Shown piece by piece: positions 52,020 through 61,116 of a stretch of DNA of 64,000 bases (the first letter of the stretch is position 1; the number at the start of each line of letters is the position of its first letter). The stretch is from positions 312,501-376,500 of the forward strand of contig NZ_VTUY01000002.1 in assembly GCF_008364765.1 (NCBI RefSeq), given 5' to 3'. A model generated the notes under the pieces. It saw nothing but the letters and a program-made list of their open reading frames with translations. It did not search any database and was not told the origin of the DNA. This DNA comes from Bacillus sp. CH30_1T. GTDB taxonomy: Bacteria; Bacillota; Bacilli; Bacillales; Bacillaceae_B. Both the position numbers and the translations under genes were made by a program.

Positions 52020-52022
52020 CTC

Positions 52023-52127
52023 TTAATACGTCATAGATTTCTTATGTCTTCTTTTATTCCGATACTTCTTATAGAACGGGTAAATAATAGGTCCCCATTT
52101 GATCAGTCTTCCAATTAAACGTTTCAT
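52023..52127 (-). CDS. 34-aa highly basic small protein
   Basis: MKRLIGRLIKWGPIIYPFYK then KYRNKRRHKKSMTY. ATG 52125-52127 is 7 nt after AAGGAGG, and a perfect terminator follows the stop, so the unit has every sign of a real gene. The N-terminal half is amphipathic or weakly hydrophobic and the C-terminal half is strongly cationic, suggesting membrane or nucleic-acid contact. I recognise no family. Confidence 0.6.
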   Translation of the reverse strand: MKRLIGRLIKWGPIIYPFYKKYRNKRRHKKSMTY

Positions 52128-52222
52128 GCAGGTAACCTCCTTTGTATAGTAATCTATACCCGATTATGTAGAAAGAAAACATATGCTAGAATAAAGCCAA
52201 GACGAATGACGAGGTGTTTCAC

Positions 52223-53380
52223 ATGCATATAACAGAAGAATTAGCTTATCCAATCATCTCAAAATTAAAAACCATCGTTAGTACTAATATTAATATCATG
52301 AACGAGTCCGGCGTCATTGTTGCCAGCACTGATTCTTCACGTATGAATCAGGTACATGAAGGAGCTCTGTATGTCCTCAAACAAAAAAGACCATTAATCA
52401 TTTCTGAGCACGATTTAGGTAAGTATCATGGTTCCAAGGAAGGCATCAATCTCCCTATTGAGTTCCTGGGAGAAATGATCGGCGTCGTTGGGGTTACAGG
52501 TTCTCCACAAGAATTAGATCAGTTTGTGAAAATCGTGAAAATCACCGTTGAAGTTATGCTTCAACAGGTTCATTTCCACAATCAATTGCAGCATCAAAAA
52601 ACATTAATGGATAATTGGTTATTAGATTTGGTGCATCCTCATTATTTTGATGAAAGAAAAAATGAAGCATTTGCTCATCACTACTTACATCTTGAAACCA
52701 GCCAAAACGTCCAAATTTTGTTGGTTCAGTTTGACGACTTATTGGCTCACTCTACAACCAACCTTCCTTTACCAATGGTCAAAGAAGAGCTATTAAGGAG
52801 AATGAAGCTTCAATTACCAAAGGTGCACTTTCAATCCTTCATTACCGACTCCCACTGCGTCATAGGAATCCCTTCAAGTATTTGCCCCACTGAGGATGAG
52901 GCGATAATTCTGGCAAAGCGTTTGCAACACCATTTACAGGAAAAGCATGTCAAGGTGAAAACGGCTGTAGGCAATGTATATTCAGGAGTTAGCGGGTACA
53001 GAAAATCTTATTTGGAAGCACACAACTCCCTAGAATTACAGGAACGCTTTCCGCAGTTCACCGACTATATTCATATCCAGGAATGGGGGATCATGGATTT
53101 CATCAAGCAAATCCCCATTGATGTACGTAAGGAATTTATGAACCGTTATTATGAACGAATCCTTCAATTGAGTACTACCTTGCGACATACACTACAACGA
53201 TTGTTCGATTGCCAATTAAACATGAAAGAAACGGCGAACTCATTACATATTCACCGAAACACCCTCCTGTACAGGCTTGAAAGTGTCGAGGAACTGACAG
53301 GTTTAAACCCACGGCAATTTGATGACGCCATATTACTTCGGTTTATCCTAATTATCCAGGAGATGAATAAAGAGTTGTAA
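52223..53380 (+). CDS. CdaR family transcriptional regulator (glycerate/sugar diacid)
   Basis: A 385-aa regulator. The N-terminal sugar-diacid-recognition domain (about 1-135) has LAYPIISKLKTIVSTNINIMNESGVIVASTD and INLPIEFLGEMIGVVGVTG. The C-terminal PucR-type helix-turn-helix is MKETANSLHIHRNTLLYRLE (about 339-358). ATG 52223 follows GAGGTG by 6 nt. It lies directly upstream of glycerate kinase and a GntP permease, which it most likely activates in response to glycerate or a diacid. Confidence 0.9.
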   Translation: MHITEELAYPIISKLKTIVSTNINIMNESGVIVASTDSSRMNQVHEGALYVLKQKRPLIISEHDLGKYHGSKEGINLPIEFLGEMIGVVGVTGSPQELDQFVKIVKITVEVMLQQVHFHNQLQHQKTLMDNWLLDLVHPHYFDERKNEAFAHHYLHLETSQNVQILLVQFDDLLAHSTTNLPLPMVKEELLRRMKLQLPKVHFQSFITDSHCVIGIPSSICPTEDEAIILAKRLQHHLQEKHVKVKTAVGNVYSGVSGYRKSYLEAHNSLELQERFPQFTDYIHIQEWGIMDFIKQIPIDVRKEFMNRYYERILQLSTTLRHTLQRLFDCQLNMKETANSLHIHRNTLLYRLESVEELTGLNPRQFDDAILLRFILIIQEMNKEL

Positions 53381-53385
53381 AATAT

Positions 53386-53411
53386 GATTGTGCACATGCA
53401 CAATCTTTTTT
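53386..53411 (+). terminator. Terminator of the cdaR-like gene
   Basis: Perfect palindrome gattgtgca / tgcacaatc with a T6 run, so glxK-gntP has its own promoter between 53412 and 53511. Confidence 0.85.
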
Positions 53412-53511
53412 CATTTTTTGGAGAATTGTTTAGATGAATCCACATTGTAACCGCTTACTTAAATTGGTTAAATGAAAGAATAGATTATATTTTCTGAAAA
53501 AAGGTGCCGCT

Positions 53512-54648
53512 ATGAATATTCTTATTGCCCCCGATTCATTTAAAGGAAGTTTAAGCTCACTCGAGGTTGGAACTATTATGGAAAAAGCCTTTCTTGATGA
53601 ATCTTCGAGCTTTAAAACGAACGTCATCCCCATGGCCGATGGTGGCGAAGGAACGCTTGAGACCTTAATTTACGCAACGGGAGGAAAAAAAGTAAAAACG
53701 ATTGCAACCGGTCCCTTAGGAGAAAAAGTTCCCACAGAGTACGGTGTGTTAGGGGATCAAAAAACAGCCGTTATTGAAATAGCTTCCATTGCAGGGTTAC
53801 CAATGGTGCCGATTAAAAAACGCAATCCCTACCACACAACGTCGTATGGCATTGGGGAAGTCATTGCATCAGCCATAGAGAAAGGCCATCGAAGCTTCAT
53901 TATTGCTCTTGGCGGGAGCTCAACGAATGATGGAGGATTCGGTATGCTTCAATCTCTCGGGGTTACCTTCTATGACGAAGAAGGTAATTCAGTCGGGTCC
54001 TTCGGAAAGGATCTGGAGATTATTTCTAAAGTGGATTGGAGTACCCTTCATCCCCTTGTAAAAGACTGTACCTTTCACATTGCTTCAGATGTTGAGAACC
54101 CTTTATGCGGAGAAACAGGAGCCTCTTCTGTATTTGGTCCCCAAAAAGGAGCCACTAAGAAACAGGTGAAGGCGCTTGATCACCAGCTATTTCACTTCAG
54201 TCAATTACTTCAAGATGAAAAAGGAATCAATTTCCGGGACGCAAAGGGTGCCGGAGCAGCAGGAGGACTTGGCTTTGCCTTTCTACATTTAAATGGAAAA
54301 ATCGAATCCGGAGCAAAGCTTGTTGCTGAAGCGTCCAATCTTTCAACTGCCATTCGGGAGGCTGATTGGATTCTCACCGGTGAAGGACAAAGTGATCATC
54401 AAACATTGTTTGGTAAACTCCCCTCCTATATTGCAACCATTGCAAAACAGCACCATACTCCAGTATCACTAATCGCAGGGAGCTTAGGAGAAGGGTATCA
54501 AAATCTATATGGAGTGTTTTCCAGCTGTCATTCCATTTCCATTGGCCCAATGGCTCTACAAGAGAGCATCAATCGGGCTGAAGAACTGCTTTACCATGAA
54601 ACAAGGAACATCGCACGAATTTTACACGTAACAAAGGGAGAAAGATAA
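53512..54648 (+). CDS. glxK: Glycerate kinase
   Basis: Phosphorylates glycerate with ATP, feeding it into glycolysis. 378 aa, GlxK/GarK family. Motifs: ILIAPDSFKGSLSSLEVG start, IPMADGGEGTLETL (about 41-54), GLGGSST-like IIALGGSSTNDGGFGM (about 135-150), and GAGAAGGLGFAFL. It is followed after 13 bp by the GntP permease and preceded by the CdaR-type regulator, so the three form a glycerate uptake and use regulon. Confidence 0.94.
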   Translation: MNILIAPDSFKGSLSSLEVGTIMEKAFLDESSSFKTNVIPMADGGEGTLETLIYATGGKKVKTIATGPLGEKVPTEYGVLGDQKTAVIEIASIAGLPMVPIKKRNPYHTTSYGIGEVIASAIEKGHRSFIIALGGSSTNDGGFGMLQSLGVTFYDEEGNSVGSFGKDLEIISKVDWSTLHPLVKDCTFHIASDVENPLCGETGASSVFGPQKGATKKQVKALDHQLFHFSQLLQDEKGINFRDAKGAGAAGGLGFAFLHLNGKIESGAKLVAEASNLSTAIREADWILTGEGQSDHQTLFGKLPSYIATIAKQHHTPVSLIAGSLGEGYQNLYGVFSSCHSISIGPMALQESINRAEELLYHETRNIARILHVTKGER

Positions 54649-54661
54649 AGGGGGAAATCTT

Positions 54662-56017
54662 ATGTCAGGAATCTGGTTATTTACGGTCATTGTATTAGGG
54701 GTAGGATTTATCATTTTCACAACGGCAAAATTGAAGCTTCAGCCTTTTCTATCGTTATTGTTTGCCGCGTTCTTGGTTGGTATATTTGCAGGCTTACCAC
54801 TGAATACCGTCGTAGAAGCAGTCAATGGTGGGTTTGGAGGGTTAATGGGGTATATTGGTATCGTCATCGTTGCCGGTACCATTATCGGGACGATTCTAGA
54901 GAAATCAGGTGCCGCTCTCAGAATGGCAGAAGTGGTTCTGCGTTTAGTGGGAGAAAAGAGACCTCAACTGGCCATGTCCCTAATCGGTGCCATTGTGAGT
55001 ATCCCTGTCTTCTGCGACTCCGGATACGTCATTCTCTCAAGCTTAAAAAAAGCCTTGGCAAAGCGTGCAAAAGTAGCCTTAGCTTCCATGTCTGTTGCAC
55101 TGGCAACAGGGTTATATGCCACCCATACTCTGGTACCGCCCACTCCAGGTCCTATTGCCGCAGCTGGAAACATCGGTGCCAGCGACTACTTAGGAACCAT
55201 TATTTTAATCGGGTTGATTGTAGCCATTCCTACGATTCTAGCAGGTTATCTTTGGGCCATTAAGGTCGCAAGTAAAATTGAAATCGAAGGTGAAGAAGAA
55301 CTGGATCTGGATTATGATGAGATTGTCAAATCCTTTGGGGAACTTCCTTCAACGTTCAAATCCTTTGCTCCGATTGTACTTCCCATCCTATTGATTGGTG
55401 CAGGATCAGTCGTCAGCTTCTTTCAATGGAAAGGCGGAGCAGCGGATGTTCTCTTATTCATCGGTTCCCCTGTTGTTGCTTTGCTTATAGGTGTCCTGTC
55501 TGCGTTTGCCCTCATGCCGAAATGGAATGAAGAAACCCTGAATGGCTGGGTAACTCAAGGTATGAAAGACGCAACCAATATTCTATTAATCACAGGCGCA
55601 GGAGGAGCATTCGGTTCCGTTATCAAGGCGACTCCCGTTGCTGAATTGATTCAAGGAATCGCCGACGGGGGATTACTTTCCGGTGCACTGGTCTTGCTCA
55701 TTCCATTTATTGTTGCAGCTCTATTAAAATCGGCTCAGGGATCTTCTACCGCTGCACTTGTCATTACTTCATCCCTGATAGCTCCATTACTTCCACAAAT
55801 GGGGATTGATGGAGCCGTGCCTCTTGCTTTAGTCGTTATGGCCATTGGTGCAGGGGCTATGACAGTCAGTCATGTCAATGACAGTTATTTCTGGGTTGTA
55901 ACCCAATTCAGCGGAATGAAAGTCACAGATGCTTATAAGGCGCAAACTGCAGCTACGCTGGTTCAGGGTTTAACGGCTCTTGTATTCACTTTATTGCTAT
56001 GGGTCATCCTTGTGTAA
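54662..56017 (+). CDS. GntP family permease (probable glycerate transporter)
   Basis: A 451-aa polytopic membrane protein with about 12-14 helices. GFGGLMGYIGIVIVAGTIIGTILEKSGAALRMA (about 58-90), SIPVFCDSGYVILSSL and ATGLYATHTLVPPTPGPIAAAG are diagnostic of the gluconate:H+ symporter family. With glxK directly upstream the substrate is probably glycerate. A terminator follows. Confidence 0.9.
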   Translation: MSGIWLFTVIVLGVGFIIFTTAKLKLQPFLSLLFAAFLVGIFAGLPLNTVVEAVNGGFGGLMGYIGIVIVAGTIIGTILEKSGAALRMAEVVLRLVGEKRPQLAMSLIGAIVSIPVFCDSGYVILSSLKKALAKRAKVALASMSVALATGLYATHTLVPPTPGPIAAAGNIGASDYLGTIILIGLIVAIPTILAGYLWAIKVASKIEIEGEEELDLDYDEIVKSFGELPSTFKSFAPIVLPILLIGAGSVVSFFQWKGGAADVLLFIGSPVVALLIGVLSAFALMPKWNEETLNGWVTQGMKDATNILLITGAGGAFGSVIKATPVAELIQGIADGGLLSGALVLLIPFIVAALLKSAQGSSTAALVITSSLIAPLLPQMGIDGAVPLALVVMAIGAGAMTVSHVNDSYFWVVTQFSGMKVTDAYKAQTAATLVQGLTALVFTLLLWVILV

Positions 56018-56035
56018 CTAGGTCAATCACATCTA

Positions 56036-56068
56036 CTCCATTCCAATTTATTGGAATGGAGATTTTTG
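56036..56068 (+). terminator. Terminator of glxK-gntP
   Basis: Stem ctccattccaa / ttggaatggag with TTTTT, about 20 bp past the gntP stop. Confidence 0.85.
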
Positions 56069-56124
56069 TCGAAAAAAGTCAGTTCCTCCCCGGGAAATAA
56101 TTATTTCTATCATTACAAATCGAA

Positions 56125-56159
56125 AAAAGCAACTGAACTAGAGCTCAGTTGCTTTTTAG
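56125..56159 (-). terminator. Terminator of the gas vesicle operon
   Basis: Stem aaaagcaactga / tcagttgctttt, 12 bp, flanked by A and T runs, 8 bp beyond the gvpU stop. Confidence 0.85.
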
Positions 56160-56166
56160 ACTTATA

Positions 56167-56574
56167 TTATTTACTACTCTTCGATTCTGCAATCTTCCCC
56201 AAGAAAAAACCGTCAACCTCGCTTATTTTCCCACGCCACATGATTTTCCCTTTGGAAGGGGTTGGCTTACTGTCGCCACAGTACACCTTGGTGTTCTTCA
56301 AATGAATGAAATGGGATTCAGCGCTCTGGTTTTCATCTACTGACTCGCCGGCCTTGGCCAGCTCCTCACTCAGCTTTTGGGCCACTTCACTGCCATCCTC
56401 AAAGGTTTCACTTAATGAGTGGAAGTATTCCTTTGCAGAAACGAGAGTACCTGTTATGACGGCTCCTTTGACGTTTAACGTGATGTCTAATGAAAAGTCA
56501 TGCTTGTTTGATGCTTGTACAAAAAATTCTAAGATGCTATCCTTCCCTGTACCTGATTCTAAACTCATTTTCAC
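56167..56574 (-). CDS. gvpU: Gas vesicle accessory protein GvpU
   Basis: A 135-aa soluble protein, last gene of the gvp operon, matching GvpU in position and length. The N-terminal half is strand-rich (DSILEFFVQASNKHDFSLDITLNVKGAVITGTLVSAKEYF). The middle is helical (QKLSEELAKAGESVDE), then IMWRGKISEVDGFFLGKI. GvpU of B. megaterium is an accessory protein proposed to affect vesicle clustering. It lies 14 bp after gvpT. Confidence 0.88.
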   Translation of the reverse strand: MKMSLESGTGKDSILEFFVQASNKHDFSLDITLNVKGAVITGTLVSAKEYFHSLSETFEDGSEVAQKLSEELAKAGESVDENQSAESHFIHLKNTKVYCGDSKPTPSKGKIMWRGKISEVDGFFLGKIAESKSSK

Positions 56575-56588
56575 ATCTCCTTTTTACG

Positions 56589-57398
56589 TTAAGCTACTGT
56601 ATCATCTTCGGTAGAGAGTGTTGTATCTTCTTCTTGATCTTCGTCTTTATCATCATCTTTTTTAGCAGATTTTTTACTTTTAGCGCTTGTCTTGCGGGTA
56701 GAACGCTTCTTACCCTTTGAACCTGACTTACCGTTTGATTTCTTCTTGCTTGAAACTTCTTCCTCATCGTCGCTATCATCGTCTTCTTCGTTTTCATCTT
56801 CATTAGTGTCTTCGTCTTCTTCATCGTCATCTTCTTCATCTGTCGCTTCTTCTTTAGACTTTTTAGAAGCTTTCTTTCTAGAAGTGGTTTCTTCTTCATC
56901 CTCGTCTTCCTCGTCATCACTTCCATCTTCACGAGTCGCGGCAATTTGATTCATTTTCTCTTCTAATTGCTGCAAGCGGTTCTGAAGTTCCTCATTTTCT
57001 TGTTTAAGGGCGTCATAGTCCTGGTTCGACTCTTCTTCAGAACTGTTCGTTTCAGCTGAATTTACGGCCGTCTCCGTGTCTTCAGATACTTCCTCATCTT
57101 TATCACGCTTAAACAGGTTGGTTGTTGATGATTTTAATGACACAGCAGCTTTTCTGGATCTTTCTTTTGCTGCTTTCCCGAAGTCCAGGCTTTTGCTTTT
57201 AATTTTCTCTTGATCGATTCGATCTAAAAGTTTTTTTCCATTTTCAGGTGTTGCCAGATATCCTACAGTTGCTCCCAACAGACTTCCAGCTACGGTTCTC
57301 TTAATAGGGCCGCTTCTTCTTGTTTTGTACTCGTTTGTTGAATTCTTTTCTTGTCCTTGATTCTCAACTGTCGTGTTTTGCGTATTTTTTTCTGCCAT
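56589..57398 (-). CDS. gvpT: Gas vesicle protein GvpT (YtxH-like with acidic/basic tail)
   Basis: About 269 aa. After a polar N-terminus comes a glycine-containing helix (GSLLGATVGYLATPENGKKLLDRI, YtxH-like), then a helical region and a coiled coil (about 117-145, NEELQNRLQQLEEKMNQIA). The last 120 residues are long Asp/Glu runs alternating with Lys/Ser-rich blocks and look disordered. The start ATG 57396-57398 follows GGAGG. GvpT is a Bacillus-type accessory protein; the tail could coat or space vesicles, which is inference. Confidence 0.85.
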   Translation of the reverse strand: MAEKNTQNTTVENQGQEKNSTNEYKTRRSGPIKRTVAGSLLGATVGYLATPENGKKLLDRIDQEKIKSKSLDFGKAAKERSRKAAVSLKSSTTNLFKRDKDEEVSEDTETAVNSAETNSSEEESNQDYDALKQENEELQNRLQQLEEKMNQIAATREDGSDDEEDEDEEETTSRKKASKKSKEEATDEEDDDEEDEDTNEDENEEDDDSDDEEEVSSKKKSNGKSGSKGKKRSTRKTSAKSKKSAKKDDDKDEDQEEDTTLSTEDDTVA

Positions 57399-57413
57399 CG
57401 GTAAAACCTCCAA

Positions 57414-57746
57414 TTAGTTTGTTTCCGCCTGGTTCAGACGGTTCGTATCCAGTTTCTTCTCAAGTGATTCCAATCGTTCCTGTAATTTCTTATTTTCCTC
57501 TTCAAGTACTTTCGTGTTGTTATCTGCGGCTTTGGAACTTAAATAGGGGTCATTTTCCCACCAGTCCATGCCTATTTCTTTTGCTTTATCTACGGAAGCA
57601 ACGATTAAGCGGATTTTAATCGTAAGCAGCTCGACATCGGCAATTCCCACCGTAATATCTCCTGCTACGACCACACCTTTATCTAATATCTTTTCTAATA
57701 CATCCACTATTGTGTTGGATTGTACCGGATGCTCCATTCCCATCAT
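57414..57746 (-). CDS. gvpJ: Gas vesicle protein GvpJ
   Basis: A 110-aa GvpA-family minor shell protein. The conserved core TIVDVLEKILDKGVVVAGDITVGIADVELLTIKIRLIVASVDKAKEIGMDWW (about 12-63) is followed by a C-terminal coiled coil (VLEEENKKLQERLESLEKKLD). GvpJ proteins are thought to act in nucleation or at the conical ends. GGAGG is 5 nt before ATG 57744-57746; the next ATG is equally possible. Confidence 0.92.
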   Translation of the reverse strand: MMGMEHPVQSNTIVDVLEKILDKGVVVAGDITVGIADVELLTIKIRLIVASVDKAKEIGMDWWENDPYLSSKAADNNTKVLEEENKKLQERLESLEKKLDTNRLNQAETN

Positions 57747-57765
57747 GTAACCTCCTTAATCGGCC

Positions 57766-58050
57766 TTACATTAAGCTCCCTAAAGGACCAAGGTCTATAT
57801 TCAAGTCTTCTGCATCAAGACCAAATACCTCTTTTAACTCTTCCATTTTTTCTTCGAGATTCATAAGGGCAATGCCCAGATTCTCCACTTGTTCATCCGT
57901 TAAAGTACCGCCTTCAACACGCCGCATTGCATGTCTTTCGACAATTTGCCTTAATAGTTCTACAACGGTCAATACAAGTTGCGCTAAGCCTTGTTCTGCT
58001 TTTTCCGGGTCGAAATTAATTCGCCCATTTGTCCCGCTGGCCTGTGGCAT
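57766..58050 (-). CDS. gvpK: Gas vesicle protein GvpK
   Basis: A 94-aa acidic helical protein with the GvpK family core: INFDPEKAEQGLAQLVLTVVELLRQIVERHAMRRVEGGTLTDEQVENLG (about 11-59), then LMNLEEKMEELKEVFGL. GvpK is essential for vesicle formation in tested systems, with a role in assembly. GGGAGGGA precedes ATG 58048-58050; the start lies 35 bp inside gvpS, indicating coupling. Confidence 0.94.
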   Translation of the reverse strand: MPQASGTNGRINFDPEKAEQGLAQLVLTVVELLRQIVERHAMRRVEGGTLTDEQVENLGIALMNLEEKMEELKEVFGLDAEDLNIDLGPLGSLM

Positions 58051-58291
58051 GAATCAATCCCTCCCTTTCTTTATCGAATTGATCGGACGTTACCGTTTTA
58101 CGCGTTCCTTGCTTGTGTTGAACCAATGTCTCAACTGAGGAAATCAGCACTCTCAAATCCAGATACACGAGATCGACACCTGCAATGGATATAATCAAAT
58201 CTCCCTTTATCGCCACACCTTTATCGAGAATGACATCTAATATATCTATAAGTGCAATATCTTTGTTCTCTATCGATTCTCTTACTGTCAT
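58016..58291 (-). CDS. gvpS: Gas vesicle protein GvpS
   Basis: A GvpA/J/M-family minor shell protein of about 91 aa. Core: IALIDILDVILDKGVAIKGDLIISIAGVDLVYLDLRVLISSVETLVQHK. An ATG three codons upstream (58300) abuts the ribosome site AAGGA, so ATG 58291 is preferred. Position between gvpL and gvpK identifies it as GvpS by the B. megaterium naming. Confidence 0.9.
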   Translation of the reverse strand: MTVRESIENKDIALIDILDVILDKGVAIKGDLIISIAGVDLVYLDLRVLISSVETLVQHKQGTRKTVTSDQFDKEREGLIHATGQRDKWAN

Positions 58292-58314
58292 ATTTCTCAT
58301 TCCTTATTTTGTAA

Positions 58315-59121
58315 TTAAGAAAAACTAGAAAAATGATAAGGTGGCCAAGGTCCGGATGCTTCAATTTTCCAACCTGCGTGTCCCAGTTCTTCTTCGTATT
58401 GCTTAATTTCCTCTACAAATTCATCAACATTGGATACTGGAAGGAGAAACACACTATTCCAAGCCATATGTTCTTGTCTGCCTGTTACATCCTTACTCCA
58501 ATTTTTTTTGATATTTCCATGGAGGGAATGTTCCTTCAGTTTTTCATGAACCTCTTCACAGCGTCGATTCTTTTCGTTTTCAAGTTCCCGATCAATCAGC
58601 TGATCGATTTTTTTCTTTTCAAAGAACTGCCTGCCCTTTGGTAATTCACTGATTTCTTTTCTTTTGGCTTCGATAGACGGGTTACTCTCGCTTACCTGCT
58701 TCTTCAGCAGCTTATCGTCACAGTAGATTTTGACGTTCCACTCTTCATTGCCATCCAGCTGTGTAAAGGTCGTTTCCAGCTTGTTTCGACTGCCTTCAAT
58801 CGTGGACTTAAGGCTATCCTCGTTCTTGTACAATGTACAGAACTTCAGGGGAATGATGGTATACATCTTTGAAACCATCAGTACGGTTTCGTGATGATGA
58901 AACGCCTTTTCCTGAAGCCAGTCCATGTCGTTATCAACTTTGTCCTTAATGGTTTCTTCTGAGTATTCATTCGGTGGCAGATCACAGACAATTGCTGTCA
59001 CTTCGCCGATTTCAATCGTATATAGTTCACCTTCTCCATCGAATCCTTTCATGGAGGGTAGTGCTTTTTCATTTGCTTCTTTTGTTGGGATTAAGCCGTA
59101 TAAATAAAGTAAATCGCTCAT
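58315..59121 (-). CDS. gvpL: Gas vesicle protein GvpL
   Basis: A 268-aa GvpL/GvpF family protein. N-terminal LLYLYGLIPTKEANEKALPSMKGFDGEGELYTI and the FHHHETVLMVSKMYTIIPLKFCTLY segment (about 93-117) are conserved, as is the C-terminal IEASGPWPPYHFSSF, shared with GvpF (GPWPAYNFV). The family acts as accessory and minor structural proteins in shell assembly. Lies 10 bp after gvpG. Confidence 0.94.
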   Translation of the reverse strand: MSDLLYLYGLIPTKEANEKALPSMKGFDGEGELYTIEIGEVTAIVCDLPPNEYSEETIKDKVDNDMDWLQEKAFHHHETVLMVSKMYTIIPLKFCTLYKNEDSLKSTIEGSRNKLETTFTQLDGNEEWNVKIYCDDKLLKKQVSESNPSIEAKRKEISELPKGRQFFEKKKIDQLIDRELENEKNRRCEEVHEKLKEHSLHGNIKKNWSKDVTGRQEHMAWNSVFLLPVSNVDEFVEEIKQYEEELGHAGWKIEASGPWPPYHFSSFS

Positions 59122-59131
59122 CTGATCACCC

Positions 59132-59386
59132 TTATTTCTTTTTCGTTAGTTCTTCCCATTGCTCCATTTCCATCTGTTTCGCAATTTCATATCGTGCTAG
59201 TAACTCATCTTCTTTTTCCTGGAATGCTTCCTCAGGAATTTCACCTAATTCATACATCATTTGAAGCTGAATCAACTTTTGTTGAATGGTAGGAAGGTCG
59301 TATAATTCTTTGTCTGCTTCTTCTTTAATCTTTTCGCCGACTTTAATGACTAAATTAATTGGTGCACTCACCAATTTATGAATCAT
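59132..59386 (-). CDS. gvpG: Gas vesicle protein GvpG
   Basis: An 84-aa charged helical protein with the GvpG pattern: MIHKLVSAPINLVIKVGEKIKEEADKELYDLPTIQQKLIQLQMMYELGEIPEEAFQEKEDELLARYEIAK. ATG 59384-59386 shares one base with the gvpF stop (TAATG), so the two are translationally coupled. Accessory role in assembly. Confidence 0.94.
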   Translation of the reverse strand: MIHKLVSAPINLVIKVGEKIKEEADKELYDLPTIQQKLIQLQMMYELGEIPEEAFQEKEDELLARYEIAKQMEMEQWEELTKKK

Positions 59387-60153
59387 TAGCCTTCCTCAAC
59401 CTTCAAGCGTATATTGACAAAATTGTAAGCCGGCCATGGGCCAGTGTAGTTAAATTCGACCTTATCCTTCCACTTTTCATGGGCTTCGTTCACCTTTTGA
59501 TCGAAGACTTCTTCCTGGTCCCGATCAATTAAGAATGAAGCGTTGAGAAGCATTTTCTCACTTGAAGGGTCATTTGCCTTTGCTGATACGGCTGTTTCCT
59601 CAAGGGGGACATAGACTTCCTGCTTCACCTCATTTTGAAGGGAAGTAAATAGCTTCTGAGCCATTCCTCCAAGCTGAATGCGGTCATAATACGCGGCAGA
59701 TTCAGATTTCCCTTTAACGGCTGATGCCATTTTTTCTACTTGCGGGTTTTCTTTAACCATCGCTTCCAGCCATTCCTTTTTACCGATAACCTTTAAGCCC
59801 AGCTCGATTTTCCCTTTAATTGCCGGGAAAAGGGTTTCGAACTGAGGATAAAGGTTTTCTAGAAGAGCATGCACATCGGCTCTTGATATAAAGACATTCC
59901 CGAAGCTGATTGGGATGACCGTATCTTTTTGATCCATCACCCGTGATACGGCACCTTGGTGCATGAGTAAATTCTGCTTCTTAGGATGATAGATTTTCAT
60001 CGGTACTTCTGCTGCTACCATAGCGGCGTCCTTATATCTGATCGTGAACGTCTCGCGTTCCTCGCCTTCAACCTCAATGGAACCAAATTGATCTTCTTCA
60101 TCTGTTTGAATGGCACAAAATATATAAATTCCCATTTCTTCCTGGCTCATCAT
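59386..60153 (-). CDS. gvpF: Gas vesicle protein GvpF
   Basis: A 255-aa GvpL/GvpF family protein. N-terminal MGIYIFCAIQTDEEDQFG, the central GAVSRVMDQKDTVIPISFGNVFISRADVHALL (about 67-98), ELGLKVIGKKEWLEAM and the C-terminal GPWPAYNFVNIRL are family hallmarks. GvpF interacts with GvpA and may chaperone it during assembly. AAAGGAGAG precedes ATG 60151-60153. gvpN ends 11 bp upstream. Confidence 0.95.
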   Translation of the reverse strand: MMSQEEMGIYIFCAIQTDEEDQFGSIEVEGEERETFTIRYKDAAMVAAEVPMKIYHPKKQNLLMHQGAVSRVMDQKDTVIPISFGNVFISRADVHALLENLYPQFETLFPAIKGKIELGLKVIGKKEWLEAMVKENPQVEKMASAVKGKSESAAYYDRIQLGGMAQKLFTSLQNEVKQEVYVPLEETAVSAKANDPSSEKMLLNASFLIDRDQEEVFDQKVNEAHEKWKDKVEFNYTGPWPAYNFVNIRLKVEEG

Positions 60154-60164
60154 GAAACTCTCCT

Positions 60165-61088
60165 TTATTCCTCAGATATCTTCATACGTTTGCATGCATC
60201 TATAATCAATTGTTCTGCTATTTCTTGTGGGTTTTCTCCGTCGATACATCGACTTACACTGTGTGCTACTATATCAATACATAGACGTTGAAAGTCTGAA
60301 TCCTTACCGTCTATGGGGATGTCTGATTCAATAGCGAGCCTCGCGATCATTAAGGAAGCACGCAAGCTCGGTCCGTTCATTTGGTTGGTACATTGATCAC
60401 GTAATGTAGAGAGAAGTGTTGTAATCGCTCTTGCTTCACTCATAACCAAGTTTGCTTTTTCCGATACAATCATTGCCTCTTGTTCTGCTCCCTTGTAATC
60501 TACGCTAATGGTAATTAACCGATCCAGGAGAGCATCCTGTGTTTGATAAACCCCTGCATATTCTGCAGGATTACTAGTAAATATGATTGCAAATTCAGGG
60601 TGTACACGAATAAAAGGTTCCGTTAGCTTTGATCCATATAAAGGAATGATTCCTTCTTCTAAAATGGATAGAAAAATATTATTCGTTGTCGGCTGTGATC
60701 TTGTAAATTCATCGTATACAAGGGTATAGCCATTCTTTACTGCTTCCAGTAAACGTCCATCTCTCCATGTCTCGGTGACACTTTCATCCTTTTTGTAAAC
60801 AGATCGAACATATTGATCGACCACTTTTTTACTCGTATAACCTGTGAAATCACCGATTAAGTCTTTATTATTCAGTTCATGATTTCCGTTCATGAGCATC
60901 ACCGGTCTTTTTCTCTTCTTTGCTAGTGCGAGTGCAAGAGACGTTTTTCCGGCTCCGGAAGGACCTGTAAAATGTACAGGATATCCAGCTTTAAGGTATT
61001 GCAATGAGCGCGAAAGCAATTCTTTCGTTTCATCGTCTTGTATTAATGCCCTGCTATCCTTTTTGATCCGTTTTGTTAAGACCGTCAC
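60165..61088 (-). CDS. gvpN: Gas vesicle AAA+ ATPase GvpN
   Basis: A 307-aa MoxR-type AAA+ ATPase. Walker A GPSGAGKTSLAL (about 41-52), Walker B LVYDEFTRSQP (about 121-131), sensor 1 IIFTSNPAEYAGVY and arginine-finger region DALLDRLITI. GvpN energises vesicle growth; in known systems it affects vesicle size and yield. Start is GTG 61086-61088, 7 nt after GAGGGA. Confidence 0.95.
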   Translation of the reverse strand: MTVLTKRIKKDSRALIQDDETKELLSRSLQYLKAGYPVHFTGPSGAGKTSLALALAKKRKRPVMLMNGNHELNNKDLIGDFTGYTSKKVVDQYVRSVYKKDESVTETWRDGRLLEAVKNGYTLVYDEFTRSQPTTNNIFLSILEEGIIPLYGSKLTEPFIRVHPEFAIIFTSNPAEYAGVYQTQDALLDRLITISVDYKGAEQEAMIVSEKANLVMSEARAITTLLSTLRDQCTNQMNGPSLRASLMIARLAIESDIPIDGKDSDFQRLCIDIVAHSVSRCIDGENPQEIAEQLIIDACKRMKISEE

Positions 61089-61116
61089 TTACAATTCCCT
61101 CCTACTCGCTCATCCA

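Noticed and set aside
56594-56949. Lys/Met-rich and Ser-rich ORFs inside gvpT
   Set aside because: Shadows of the GAx-rich acidic tail of gvpT in other frames.
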